Positions 1-8,449 of a stretch of DNA of 64,000 bases are shown in pieces (the first letter of the stretch is position 1; each line of letters starts with the position of its first letter). The notes under the pieces are model-generated. The model saw only the letters and a program-made list of their open reading frames with translations, searched no databases and was not told the DNA's origin. The stretch is from PWQG01 sp040882255 (GTDB lineage Bacteria; Pseudomonadota; Gammaproteobacteria; Pseudomonadales; Pseudohongiellaceae), in the NCBI GenBank assembly GCA_040882255.1, contig JBBEBP010000019.1:23166-87165 (forward strand), in the 5' to 3' direction. The translations under genes were made by a program, and so were the position numbers.

Positions 1-1
1 C

Positions 2-214
2 GCTGGTGATATCAGTAAAGTCCATCAGGCCCGGGCCGAGTATTTCACCCTGGTGGGGGACTTCCGCAGCGCGCGCGAACAACTGACCTACGCCCTGCGG
101 ATCGAGACGGGCCGCGACAGCAATGAACCACTGCTGGCACGGCTGCGGCAACGAATGATGGAAGTCGAACGAATGCAGCGGGAAGCGTCCAATGGGGGCC
201 AGCCACGCCGCTGA
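2..214 (+). CDS. bepA: BepA-like M48 metalloprotease, C-terminal end (partial)
   Basis: Open from the window edge; the last 70 residues and stop are present. The segment contains a KVHQARAEYF stretch followed by GDFRSAREQLTYAL, the TPR-type helical pair typical of the C-terminus of the outer-membrane-assembly protease BepA (YfgC). The zinc-binding HExxH domain would lie upstream of the window. BepA is periplasmic and helps to degrade or mature LptD and BAM clients. It converges on nadA with a 16-base gap. The call rests on the TPR end only, so another TPR-containing M48 protein is possible. Confidence 0.7.
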   Translation, partial: AGDISKVHQARAEYFTLVGDFRSAREQLTYALRIETGRDSNEPLLARLRQRMMEVERMQREASNGGQPRR

Positions 215-230
215 CCGGCTCACCGCCACA

Positions 231-1343
231 TCAGGCCTTGCCCTTCACCTTCAGCTTCCGCTCTGCCGAAAAATCCAGCATGCGTTGCAGAGGCAGCATG
301 GCCTTCGCAGCCAGATCACGCTCCACCCGGATTTCATTGCTGCCGTTCTTCAGGGAGTCATGCAGGCGCTGCAGCGAATTCATTCCCATCCACGGGCAAT
401 GCGCACAGCTCCGGCAAGTGGCGTCATTGCCTGCAGTCGGCGCAATGATCAGTGTCTTTTCCGGCGCCGCCTGCTGCATCTTGTAGAAAATACCCTGGTC
501 GGTGGCCACGATAAACTGCTCGTTATCCATAGTCCGTGCGGCCTCGATCAACTGACTGGTCGAACCGATCCGGTCGGCCATGGCCAACACCGGCTCCGGT
601 GATTCCGGATGCGCCAGTACCGCAGCATCCGGATACAGGGTCTTCATGTCCATCAGGCCCTTGGCCTTGAACTCCTCATGCACGATACAGGCCGCGTCCC
701 ACAGCAACATGTCGGCATCGGTTTTCTGCTGAATAAAGTGACCCAGATGCTTGTCGGGCGCCCAGAGGACCTTTTTGCCCTGATCATGCAGATGTTCGAT
801 CACATCCAGCGCGATGCTGGACGTCACCACCCAGTCCGCCCGGGCCTTCACGGCCGCCGAGGTATTGGCGTAGACCACTACGGTGCGGTCCGGATGGGCA
901 TCGCAGAACGGTGCGAACTCCTCTATCGGGCAGGCGATATCCAGCGAACAGGTCGCTTCCACCGTCGGCATCAGCACGGTCTTGTCGGGGCTCAGGATGC
1001 TTGCGGTCTCACCCATGAACCGCACCCCGGCGACCACCAGCGTAGAGGCGTCGCAGTCCCGGCCAAAACGGGCCATCTCCAGGGAATCAGCCACCATGCC
1101 GCCGGTTTCCTCGGCCAGTGCCTGAAGAACCGGGTCCGTGTAATAATGTGCAACCAGAACGGCGTTTTTCTCCCGCAGCAGTTCGCGAATACGCGACTTC
1201 AGCTCTTCTTCCTGTCGCGCATCGATTGCACTGTCCTGCGGTACAGCATCCAGGTACTCACGTACCAGACGCGTGTCGGCGGTCAGCCTGGAATCCTGAC
1301 TCGGTACGGCTGTCATTATGGGCAAACTCTCCAGAAAGGCCAT
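231..1343 (-). CDS. nadA: Quinolinate synthase NadA
   Basis: Condenses iminoaspartate with dihydroxyacetone phosphate to quinolinate in NAD synthesis, in the cytoplasm, using an oxygen-sensitive 4Fe-4S cluster. The 370-residue product has the family length. Visible landmarks are VAHYYTDP near residue 64, VEATCSLD with Cys132, Cys219 in DAACIVHEEF, and the C-terminal CRSCAHCPW (Cys310/313/316); three of these positions correspond to the cluster ligands. An internal Met at residue 10 (position 1316) is an equally good start. It is the last clear housekeeping gene before the accessory DNA, which begins about 200 bases upstream of its start. Confidence 0.97.
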   Translation of the reverse strand: MAFLESLPIMTAVPSQDSRLTADTRLVREYLDAVPQDSAIDARQEEELKSRIRELLREKNAVLVAHYYTDPVLQALAEETGGMVADSLEMARFGRDCDASTLVVAGVRFMGETASILSPDKTVLMPTVEATCSLDIACPIEEFAPFCDAHPDRTVVVYANTSAAVKARADWVVTSSIALDVIEHLHDQGKKVLWAPDKHLGHFIQQKTDADMLLWDAACIVHEEFKAKGLMDMKTLYPDAAVLAHPESPEPVLAMADRIGSTSQLIEAARTMDNEQFIVATDQGIFYKMQQAAPEKTLIIAPTAGNDATCRSCAHCPWMGMNSLQRLHDSLKNGSNEIRVERDLAAKAMLPLQRMLDFSAERKLKVKGKA

Positions 1344-1535
1344 GTCACAATACTATCATAGCGTATCGGCCACTATGACCGTCCGGAGGCGCTTAATATT
1401 CCAGAACGAGCTAATAGCGGAAACATATTGTCATTTAGCCATTCATCAGACGATGTCAGGTAGAAGACTTTGCACCCGATACAGCAGTGAGTTGGCCGGA
1501 TGGGAGCAACAGGGGATGTCCGGCGGAAGGAATAA

Positions 1536-1580
1536 TGGTGGGTCGTGATGGATTCGAACCATCGACCAATTGGTTAAAAG
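1536..1580 (-). tRNA. 3' half of a tRNA-Lys (fragment; probable attachment-site scar)
   Basis: Read on the minus strand, this is a tRNA 3' half: anticodon loop CTTTTAA, the 3' anticodon stem, variable loop, T-arm GATGG-TTCGAAT-CCATC, the 3' acceptor strand ACGACCC and encoded ACCA. It matches the layout of gammaproteobacterial tRNA-Lys(UUU). The 5' half is missing: the expected D-arm sequence is replaced by unrelated DNA from about 1581 onward. Fragments of this kind arise when a tyrosine integrase recombines into the 3' end of a tRNA gene. An integrase-like gene lies 1.5 kb away. Confidence 0.8.
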
Positions 1581-1783
1581 GCGTTGCCCTGAAGTAGTAA
1601 TATCAATACCTTACGCCCGTTTTTATTACCGAACAGGGTCCGAATTGGGTATGAACTATCAGGAAGTTACGCGTTCATTTTACCGAGCCTGGAAGCTCGA
1701 ATAAACCATTGTCGTTCTGCGGCCCCTAGCCAGACTTGCCTTGCCAATAGTCGGGATTAGTAATGCGCGGATGTGCTGACGCT

Positions 1784-2364
1784 TCAACGTGATCGACAGC
1801 CAGGAAAGTGAGACAGCTCATGGAAATCGTGGGCGTCAAGCTGAGCGGCATGCGTCTCTCCAGAGACTTCCGCCCTGCCAGCCGTATCTCCATCGTGCGC
1901 AAGACTGAGGCCGGCCTGAGCCTACATGACGCCTTCTGATAGTCGCTGCCGGACCGCTACCCCCTTAAGTCATCAAAGTACAAAAGTACACCAGTTTCAA
2001 TTCCCAGTCCGACAAGCTCAACACATCATGATTGGTCGGGTGCCAGCCCTTCCGTGAGTTCCGCCGCATCATATCGGCTAGCTCCTTCATCGAGGAGCTG
2101 TGCGACAAGTCGACGTACCACAAGATTGAACTGGACAGACAGGCCATTGCCTTCGGCGGGCTATACCAGGATTACGTAGACTTGGAAACCGGTGAGGCAG
2201 CTATCGGCACCATCATCAGCCCCGTGCCTCCACCAACGCAGGAGACTGGCACCCATCCGGAATCCATGCCGCTGATACTATCTCGCGAACCCCATGTGCT
2301 CGATGCCTGGTTGGACCCAAACAGCCAGAATGTAGATCAATTCGAATGGCTATTGCAGCCGTAG
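1784..2364 (+). pseudogene. SRAP (HMCES/YedK-like) pseudogene, copy A
   Basis: Degraded copy of the intact SRAP gene found at 13.4-14.1 kb, in the opposite orientation. Traces of NVIDS are followed by a frameshift, then RQLMEIVGVKL, stops near 1938, and a longer open stretch from 2032 with FIEELCDKSTYHKIELD and IAFGGLYQDYVD that ends EWLL at 2364. The N-terminal Met-Cys that forms the catalytic residue is absent. At least two frame breaks and internal stops rule out a full-length product. Confidence 0.85.
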
Positions 2365-3049
2365 ATCCGCGCCATCTAGGCACTGATGGCTTGCATCGTC
2401 CTAAACTAATTCGGCCTTACTCGCCTCCTAACCTGTTTAGGGCGAAGAACTCATCTACCGACTCGGCCTCCCCCCGGAAAAATGTATACAAGATAGTTCG
2501 TGGATTGCCAAGTTTTCTGCAACCCGCCACGGCCCGCATGGTGCGGGCGCTACGGATAAGGCGGTTCTCAATCACTGTTACAGTTGCCAATTTAGCATAC
2601 CCGTAATGCATAGAAATGTCATATTTACCTTATTTTTCAGAGACTTAATGGCTTCATTTGCTTCCTAAACGGTGATTCATCGTGTATACTATTAGTCATA
2701 ATATTTCGGCTCACACGTAAGCCGAAATCTATCAAAAAAATATTCAGCTCATCAGCTCAGAAAACCAATTGGATGTGTGCTTTTTCGAAAGAAGCGAGAA
2801 GCCATTTTTTGTCCATATGCACACTGCTAACCCACAGAGGAGCTTGGCAGTTTATCTCTGAGGTTGATGGATTATGACACAGCGTACCGGGTACCCCTTC
2901 CCACCAATAGAAATTCGGCGACACGCAATCACTATTTCAATGTGTACCATGCGGCGTCATTACGAATTCTCCTCCCCATTTTTCTGCTTCCGCGTGTGTT
3001 CACGCCTGCTAGATGGGCTCCTCGTTCTTCCTAACAGAAGGAGCAGCTC
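2365..3049. other. Intergenic stretch with an isolated hairpin; no gene recognised
   Basis: No convincing coding sequence. A 64-codon minus-strand reading frame (2417-2611) resembles nothing I recognise. The right half is AT-rich. A perfect 9-bp inverted repeat (ATTTCGGCT / AGCCGAAAT, 8-base loop) lies at 2703-2728 without a T-run on either strand, so it looks more like an operator or recombination-site arm than a terminator. The leader of the next gene ends in AAGGAG, 6 bases before its ATG. Confidence 0.5.
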
Positions 3050-4021
3050 ATGAGCCGAGCCAACGCAAACCAGTTTCTGAGTCAAGACACAATTGAGGAA
3101 CTCACTGGTATTCCCAGTTCGAATCCAGCGCAACAAATTCAATTTCTGTGTGCACATAATATTCGTTGCTTATTGAACAAGAAGACGCGGGTGATAGTTG
3201 CGCACTCGTGGCTCAACTATGCGAACCCACCCTCATTTGTCCCAACAACTGAACAATCGCACAGTGAAAACGTTACTGAGGCCAATGACAGCACACATCG
3301 GACTCATTCTGGGCGTCGAAAAAGGAGTGAGGATAGCTGGATGCCTAACAGGGTCTACCGGGGAAAATCACAATTCGAACTGCATCCTCGCTCCGGCGGA
3401 TCGGTATCACTGTGCCCGCTTAATTCCACCCGAGAAGAGGTACTACGGGCTTACGAGCAGGCTGAAAATAGCGCACCAGAAGTCAGTACCGTAAGCGACC
3501 TAATACGCCGGTATTGTAATTCTCACAGCTCACGGCAATGCGAGCCCAGTGAAGTTAACTGGCACCCGATTGAGAGACGCTTCGGCGCGATTGACTGCAA
3601 ACGGGTTACCTCCAGGCAGGTCAAGAGTTACACGGAGAAGCGAGAAAAAGAATCAAAGATCGATGCATCCCTTGAGCTAGCCCTGCTGAACAAAATTTTC
3701 GAATACGCGCTGGAGCACGGCCTTGTTGACAGCAACCCTTGCCACTTAGCGATAAGTATAGCTGGACGGAGCTGCGGGAAAGTGGTCAACGCTGGCAGAA
3801 AATCACGTACACCACTGAAACCGGATTCCGACAAAATTTCGCAAATAGTTTTGGAGCTGTCCTCTTTGATCTCCTCTCACGGCCAGAGCGTTCTACGAGT
3901 GATACTACGTGAATTGCGCAGGGAGGGTCTTCTGAGCATCCAGGAGAGCTCCATACAGAAGATCCTCGAGAAACAGACCGGCTCACGCAGTGATTACCGC
4001 TCGCATCAGCTGGGTCACTAG
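3050..4021 (+). CDS. Recombinase-like protein: DUF4224-like start plus integrase core-binding domain, no catalytic domain
   Basis: 323 residues. Residues about 8-55 (FLSQDTIEELTG onward) resemble the DUF4224 domain found at the N-terminus of phage integrases. Residues about 98-140 (MPNRVYRGKSQFELHP) look like an arm-type DNA-binding segment. Residues about 145-232 form a SAM-like core-binding domain, ending in ALLNKIFEYALEHGLVDSNP, a hallmark of tyrosine recombinases. The C-terminal 80 residues lack the expected Arg/His-x-x-Arg/Tyr catalytic domain and have an unrelated charged sequence. The start is supported by AAGGAG 6 bases upstream. It may be a DNA-binding directionality factor, a decoy, or a truncated integrase with a new tail. 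Its position near the tRNA scar fits an island integration module. Confidence 0.7.
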   Translation: MSRANANQFLSQDTIEELTGIPSSNPAQQIQFLCAHNIRCLLNKKTRVIVAHSWLNYANPPSFVPTTEQSHSENVTEANDSTHRTHSGRRKRSEDSWMPNRVYRGKSQFELHPRSGGSVSLCPLNSTREEVLRAYEQAENSAPEVSTVSDLIRRYCNSHSSRQCEPSEVNWHPIERRFGAIDCKRVTSRQVKSYTEKREKESKIDASLELALLNKIFEYALEHGLVDSNPCHLAISIAGRSCGKVVNAGRKSRTPLKPDSDKISQIVLELSSLISSHGQSVLRVILRELRREGLLSIQESSIQKILEKQTGSRSDYRSHQLGH

Positions 4022-4365
4022 GGCTACTTCACTGCTCTCTCTATACTGACCTATCCCCAGCATAGCTTCAATGGCTGACCGGAATTCGACCACGGTCCCG
4101 GTTGAACACCCCCGTGGCAAGCCCCTAGTATTGTAGATACCTGATAACCTTTAGTCAGCCATATCAGTAGTCTATTTCGGCATGAATGAACAATTCTCAT
4201 GGCCGTGCTATACTCATATTGTAACTAGCACCCAACACTCGAATATTAGATGAACCACTTTCCTCTACCGCTCCTGCTTATATCAAGCAATAATTCAAAC
4301 ATGGCTTTATCCCGCAGCCAGGTACTGAATACGTCAATATATCTAGCCCATCAGCACACATACCT
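4022..4365. other. Non-coding stretch before the IclR gene
   Basis: About 340 bases with no credible reading frame. It separates the recombinase-like gene from the IclR-type regulator and presumably holds the regulator's promoter. I see no clear operator or terminator. Confidence 0.4.
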
Positions 4366-5127
4366 ATGAGTAGCGCAAAATCCGCACTGAAAGTATTGGA
4401 AATTGTCGCCAAGAATCCTAGGGTGACGCTCCACGAGCTTGTGCAGCTACTTGATGAACCCAAGACAACAACCTACCGTCATCTCAACGAACTACTTGAA
4501 ACTGGCTGGCTTATATCCGAAGGAGAAGGCCGAAACCGGCGATGGGTGGTTTCTCCAAAGTTAACCGTGCTGGCCCACCTGTCCCGTAGCCCATTTAATC
4601 TACGTAATGCTGCATTGCCGATCATGGAGGAACTGCGAGAACTCTCAGGAGAAAGCGTCCATCTCGTGGTCGCCGAGCACCGGGAGGTGGTATTGATTGA
4701 GCGACTTGATTCACCCCAGGCTCTGCGTGCCGTAAGGCCTATTGGAGGCAGAATGCTGATGCACGCCACCTCGACAGGTAAGGCCATATTGGCATTCAGC
4801 TCAAATGACCGCTTGCAAAGATACCTGAAAAGCCCACTCGAGCAGGTGACACCCAACACCATCGTGGACACCGAAACTCTGCTCATGGAACTTGAGCTCA
4901 TCAGAGAAAGAGGGTTTGCAACCAACAACGGAGAGATGGACGCGCAAGTCCGGGCTGCCGCAGCCGTTTTATTTACGGGTAACCTCGAGCCCGCCGCAAG
5001 CATATCGATTTCGGGCCCTTCAGTACGCATATCCGACGCGAAACTGGAAGCATACGGAAAGCTGGTGAGAGACACTACCCAGAAGTTCGATACAAGACCG
5101 TATCCGACCCTAAAACCTGGTCGATAG
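4366..5127 (+). CDS. IclR-family transcriptional regulator
   Basis: 253 residues in the usual IclR layout. An N-terminal winged helix-turn-helix (about 3-60; ALKVLEIVAKNPRVTLHELV, then TTTYRHLNELLETGWL) is followed by the effector-binding domain with LPIMEELRELSGESVHL and the conserved GKAILAF near residue 138. IclR proteins usually control a neighbouring catabolic operon and bind its substrate or an intermediate. This gene converges, with a 5-base gap, on a leftward cytochrome/TonB-receptor cluster, its most likely target. The effector cannot be predicted. Confidence 0.93.
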   Translation: MSSAKSALKVLEIVAKNPRVTLHELVQLLDEPKTTTYRHLNELLETGWLISEGEGRNRRWVVSPKLTVLAHLSRSPFNLRNAALPIMEELRELSGESVHLVVAEHREVVLIERLDSPQALRAVRPIGGRMLMHATSTGKAILAFSSNDRLQRYLKSPLEQVTPNTIVDTETLLMELELIRERGFATNNGEMDAQVRAAAAVLFTGNLEPAASISISGPSVRISDAKLEAYGKLVRDTTQKFDTRPYPTLKPGR

Positions 5128-5132
5128 GGATA

Positions 5133-5831
5133 CTATCCGATTTTATAGAGTCTATTGCCCGCCTGTCGTACAAGTAGCATGACCACGACTGCCAGAAGCG
5201 AGAGAAAAGTTATAGGCGGAAGCCCGCCATACCAACTACCTGGAGCCCACCAACCTGAAAAGCCATAGAGGACATGCCCACCGCCAAGTAATGCTGCCCC
5301 CATACCGGCAACATACTGCCAACGCAGCCAGTACCGTCTAGACATTGTCATCTGCACGGAAGGAATAGAAGCGATCACCAAGGTGAATAACAGGATCCAA
5401 CTGACCGTCCCCATGGCGATTGTAAGTTCCACCAGAGGTGTAAATGCGGGCGACTCTACGTCGAAGAAGGAGGGATAATATGCGGGGGTCATTATCGACA
5501 GAGACATCATTACATGGACTGTCGCAAGAGCGAACCCCGAGATACCGATGAACTTGCGCTGATCCATCCACTGTCCGAAATACCGAGGGGATATCCGCGA
5601 TAGCGCCCCTATACTTAAAGCGATACAAACCAGGCTCAATGACCTCCAGGCCACGGACTTATTTAAAAGGTATACTGGGAATTGGGAACCGGGAACCGGT
5701 CCAAATATTACGTACCGAACAATAGCGTACCCTGAGGTTACTGCCAGACACCCTAGACTAAGCACGCCAGTTTGAAAGACAATACGCCTGTCTCTCTCTA
5801 TAAGATCCGGCTCCGTAGTTCTAGTACACAT
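5133..5831 (-). CDS. Ferric-reductase-like integral membrane cytochrome (six-helix type)
   Basis: 232 residues with about six hydrophobic helices. The pattern NKSVAWRSLSLVCIALSIGALSR, then a His in ISGFALATVHVMM and another in ALLGGGHVLYG, resembles the ferric-reductase-like transmembrane domain (MsrQ/YedZ type), where paired His residues hold heme b between quinone and a periplasmic partner. It is the last gene of the leftward cluster with two c-type cytochromes, so it may pass electrons between the membrane pool and periplasmic cytochromes. The family call is by pattern only. Confidence 0.6.
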   Translation of the reverse strand: MCTRTTEPDLIERDRRIVFQTGVLSLGCLAVTSGYAIVRYVIFGPVPGSQFPVYLLNKSVAWRSLSLVCIALSIGALSRISPRYFGQWMDQRKFIGISGFALATVHVMMSLSIMTPAYYPSFFDVESPAFTPLVELTIAMGTVSWILLFTLVIASIPSVQMTMSRRYWLRWQYVAGMGAALLGGGHVLYGFSGWWAPGSWYGGLPPITFLSLLAVVVMLLVRQAGNRLYKIG

Positions 5832-5898
5832 TTTTCAATTCCAGTCCATATTTGTACAGTTTCCATTGGTGTAGATTGAGTACGAATACGCACTAGCA

Positions 5899-6327
5899 TT
5901 AGGGTACCAACAGCATGGTCTGCAACTGTTCCTCGCTGGGGGGAAGCGGCGCATCCCCAGAAGTAAAGTTATTCATTCTCAATATGAACGCCACCAGAGA
6001 CAGTAGCTGTTCCTGACCAAGACTTCCCGGTTGATCCATAGGCATGGTGGTCGCGATCTTATAATACAGATCGAAGACACTCTTTTCCTCCCATATAATA
6101 CTAAACTGAACACCAGAAAATTCCTCAGGACTATGGCATCTTGAGCAATGTTGCTCAAACAACGCTCCCCCCCTATTCGCCTGAGAATCCGTATATACTA
6201 TAGAGTCAGCTTTGTCCCCAGTCATGGTTCCGGTGTTCTGTGCATAACCATTTGGTCCAGTAAGAGCAACTGATACAAATGCCAATAGTCGCAGCACGTT
6301 TTTGCATTCATATACGGAGTGTATCAT
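5899..6327 (-). CDS. Small secreted cytochrome c
   Basis: 142 residues with an N-terminal hydrophobic signal segment ending near GYAQ. One heme c site, CSRCH, lies about residue 61, with a plausible distal Met in TTMPMDQPG. This is the fold of class I monoheme cytochromes that serve periplasmic quinoprotein or heme dehydrogenases. It lies between the membrane cytochrome and a diheme lipoprotein in the same orientation, so it is likely part of the same electron path. Confidence 0.85.
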   Translation of the reverse strand: MIHSVYECKNVLRLLAFVSVALTGPNGYAQNTGTMTGDKADSIVYTDSQANRGGALFEQHCSRCHSPEEFSGVQFSIIWEEKSVFDLYYKIATTMPMDQPGSLGQEQLLSLVAFILRMNNFTSGDAPLPPSEEQLQTMLLVP

Positions 6328-6369
6328 CTCTATATTCCACTTGATTCTACTTTAGTATTACAGCAACGT

Positions 6370-7287
6370 CTAAAACTGTAGCGGAGCCGGGCACTCACTG
6401 CCGGTGTATTCACCGCGTATCCAGCTTGCCAACGCCTGGCGCTCAGGGTCATCAGCTGAAAACCACCGTCGCCCGCCGTTATGCATGAGGTCGCCTCCCG
6501 CATCCGGATGAAGCAGCTTGAACATGAAACGACTTTGCTCAGGGTAGCCCGGCTCTAGGAAGTAGCGGAAGTCATCAAACGCCGCTCTCGATTGCTCCAC
6601 TGTCCATGTTGAACTGCGGGGCGATGGGGGAACGGCAAATTCCCCCCCATGACACTGCGCGCAAGGAACCGCGCCTTCAATCGGATTGATAAAGATTGGT
6701 TGTACGCAGTTTCTGAAGAACTCGAAATCCACCTCAACAGGTATTTCCGCCACCTCGTTCGAACCCGATGCGCTTTCAATCCAGTTGCTGATCAACCGAT
6801 ACTCACTACTGTCCTCCGACTCCCAGAATGCTCCTCCCGTATGCCTACGTCCGCCCGCAACAGGCGAGAGAGGAGCTCTAAGCAATCGACTGTCTTGCGG
6901 CGATTCGGTATTGACCAGCCGGCTAACGGATTCGAAATTCTCCAGTGACTGTTCTTCACTCCAGAACATTCTTCTATTGCTATCGACTTGAGGAGTCAAG
7001 AGCGGCATGGGTGTGGTTGCCTGATCGGTGTGGCAGGATACACAAGCGGATTCCGAACTCACGAACCCCCCCCGAGGCCGGAGAAACAATGGCTCGACTA
7101 CATCCCGGTAATACTCAAAGTCGAGCCCGGTGTCGGCTTGGGCTTGGCTGCTTTGCTGCTGCCCTTCGGCCACATCGACCACTCGAGCGTCGCAGGAGAG
7201 CAGAGCCACCGCGACAAGAGGTCCACAAAGCAGTTTCAAGCCGATTCCTGTACTGCCACTCCTAAAAGCTATTGCATATATGTCCAC
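6370..7287 (-). CDS. Diheme cytochrome c lipoprotein
   Basis: 305 residues. The start is a GTG preceded by GGGAGG at good spacing. A signal sequence with lipobox VALLSC suggests lipidation near Cys32. Two heme-binding motifs, CVSCH and CAQCH, each sit in a duplicated half: both halves begin with a DFEY(Y/F)R-like stretch followed by VEPLF/VQPIF, and the segments around them repeat. Internal duplication therefore gave two similar c-type domains. It is an outer or inner membrane anchored periplasmic electron carrier in the cluster with the beta-propeller and TonB receptor. The substrate is unknown. Confidence 0.8.
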   Translation of the reverse strand: MDIYAIAFRSGSTGIGLKLLCGPLVAVALLSCDARVVDVAEGQQQSSQAQADTGLDFEYYRDVVEPLFLRPRGGFVSSESACVSCHTDQATTPMPLLTPQVDSNRRMFWSEEQSLENFESVSRLVNTESPQDSRLLRAPLSPVAGGRRHTGGAFWESEDSSEYRLISNWIESASGSNEVAEIPVEVDFEFFRNCVQPIFINPIEGAVPCAQCHGGEFAVPPSPRSSTWTVEQSRAAFDDFRYFLEPGYPEQSRFMFKLLHPDAGGDLMHNGGRRWFSADDPERQALASWIRGEYTGSECPAPLQF

Positions 7288-7307
7288 AACGAATCCTCCC
7301 TTCTACT

Positions 7308-8411
7308 TTAAAGTGCTTCTCCGGGCCAGTTTTCCGGGAAAACGGCTGTAAATATACGCTTGGGAGACTGACCGACCGGAAACCGGTGAACAACCTCCAT
7401 TCGTGAAACATCCACGACTGCTGTTTCGTTGTGACTAGCGACGCCGATCCATACTTGTTTGCTGTCCGGAGTAGCCGTCAACCACGCGGGGTTTCCAATG
7501 TACACCCTGCCGATATACTCGTAATCGGGCAGGGACCAAGCATAGACGTGGGAGGTGGCTCTACTGGAGACCCATACCTGTGACTCATCCGGCAACACAA
7601 CAATTCCATGACTAGGCGCGCTCTGTATGCCGTCAGCGCTCTTGTCGGTGGGGAGCCAGGCATCCTCTGGGGGACTAACCTTTCGCAGTACCTCTCTGGT
7701 ATCCCAGTCAACCTCCCAGAACCCATGCCAACCACCCACATTTATCAGGATCGATCGAGTTGAACCATCGTCATTGGTCGTGAAAGCAAAGGGCCGAATG
7801 CCTCCGATGAGTGGTGACTGCTGATAGTCTATTTCGAATGTCCACTCGACCTCATCGGTGTCGGTGTTTATGGCGACGATACTGCTGGCTCCGATCATAC
7901 CCCCCATCGCATACCTTCCGTCCGGGGTGACGAAAGTATTGTGTACACCACCGGCCGTCTCGATGGTCTTGATGATCGAATTACTATCCATGTCGATAAT
8001 CTGCACCTTCGGTTCGGCGATGATTGCCACGTAGACCTTTCGTGCTGAATGGCTAGCCGATATGTTGTGAGGCCTGTTTGCCAGCTGGATCTGCTCAACC
8101 ACCTCCAACGTCCTCGTATCAACAACATCAACGGAGTGGTCATGCTCGTTAGTAATGTAATAGTACGTTCCGTCGGGATGCACCGTCGCCCCGTGGGGCG
8201 ACGGTAGGTAGTCGATTTCACCAACCTGCTGCATTGAGCGCGGATCGAACACTTGCACATTGGTACCAGCCGAGTTTGTTTGAATGATTCTTACAGGCCT
8301 CTCTTCCAAATTCTCAGTCACATTATAAGAGTGGTACGTCTGCGCTACCGAGGTACTGGCGCTTAAGCCCAGCAATACCAACATTGCAGTCGATTTCTTG
8401 AATATAAACAT
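7308..8411 (-). CDS. Secreted YncE/YVTN-type beta-propeller protein
   Basis: 367 residues with a signal peptide (cleavage near SVAQ). Repeated blade motifs recur, such as VFDPRSMQQVGEI, VVDTRTLEVVEQI, IIDMDSNSIIKTI and VVDVSRMEVVHRF, each about 40-45 residues apart, as in seven-bladed YncE/YVTN propellers. A ribosome binding site, GAGGTGAGGG, precedes the ATG. In similar clusters such propellers act with periplasmic cytochromes and TonB receptors, sometimes as metal- or quinone-dependent dehydrogenase relatives. No catalytic residues can be assigned here. Confidence 0.85.
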   Translation of the reverse strand: MFIFKKSTAMLVLLGLSASTSVAQTYHSYNVTENLEERPVRIIQTNSAGTNVQVFDPRSMQQVGEIDYLPSPHGATVHPDGTYYYITNEHDHSVDVVDTRTLEVVEQIQLANRPHNISASHSARKVYVAIIAEPKVQIIDMDSNSIIKTIETAGGVHNTFVTPDGRYAMGGMIGASSIVAINTDTDEVEWTFEIDYQQSPLIGGIRPFAFTTNDDGSTRSILINVGGWHGFWEVDWDTREVLRKVSPPEDAWLPTDKSADGIQSAPSHGIVVLPDESQVWVSSRATSHVYAWSLPDYEYIGRVYIGNPAWLTATPDSKQVWIGVASHNETAVVDVSRMEVVHRFPVGQSPKRIFTAVFPENWPGEAL

Positions 8412-8449
8412 ACCCTCACCTCTTTGTCTTTACGGTTAAAGTACCGTGC

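Noticed and set aside
231..602. Plus-strand frames opposite nadA near 200-600 and 609-1361.
   Set aside because: Shadows of the strongly supported nadA frame.
1536..1700. Possibility that the tRNA-Lys is interrupted by a group I intron at the anticodon loop rather than being a fragment.
   Set aside because: No tRNA 5' half was seen downstream on the minus strand within a plausible intron distance, and no intron core motifs were recognised.
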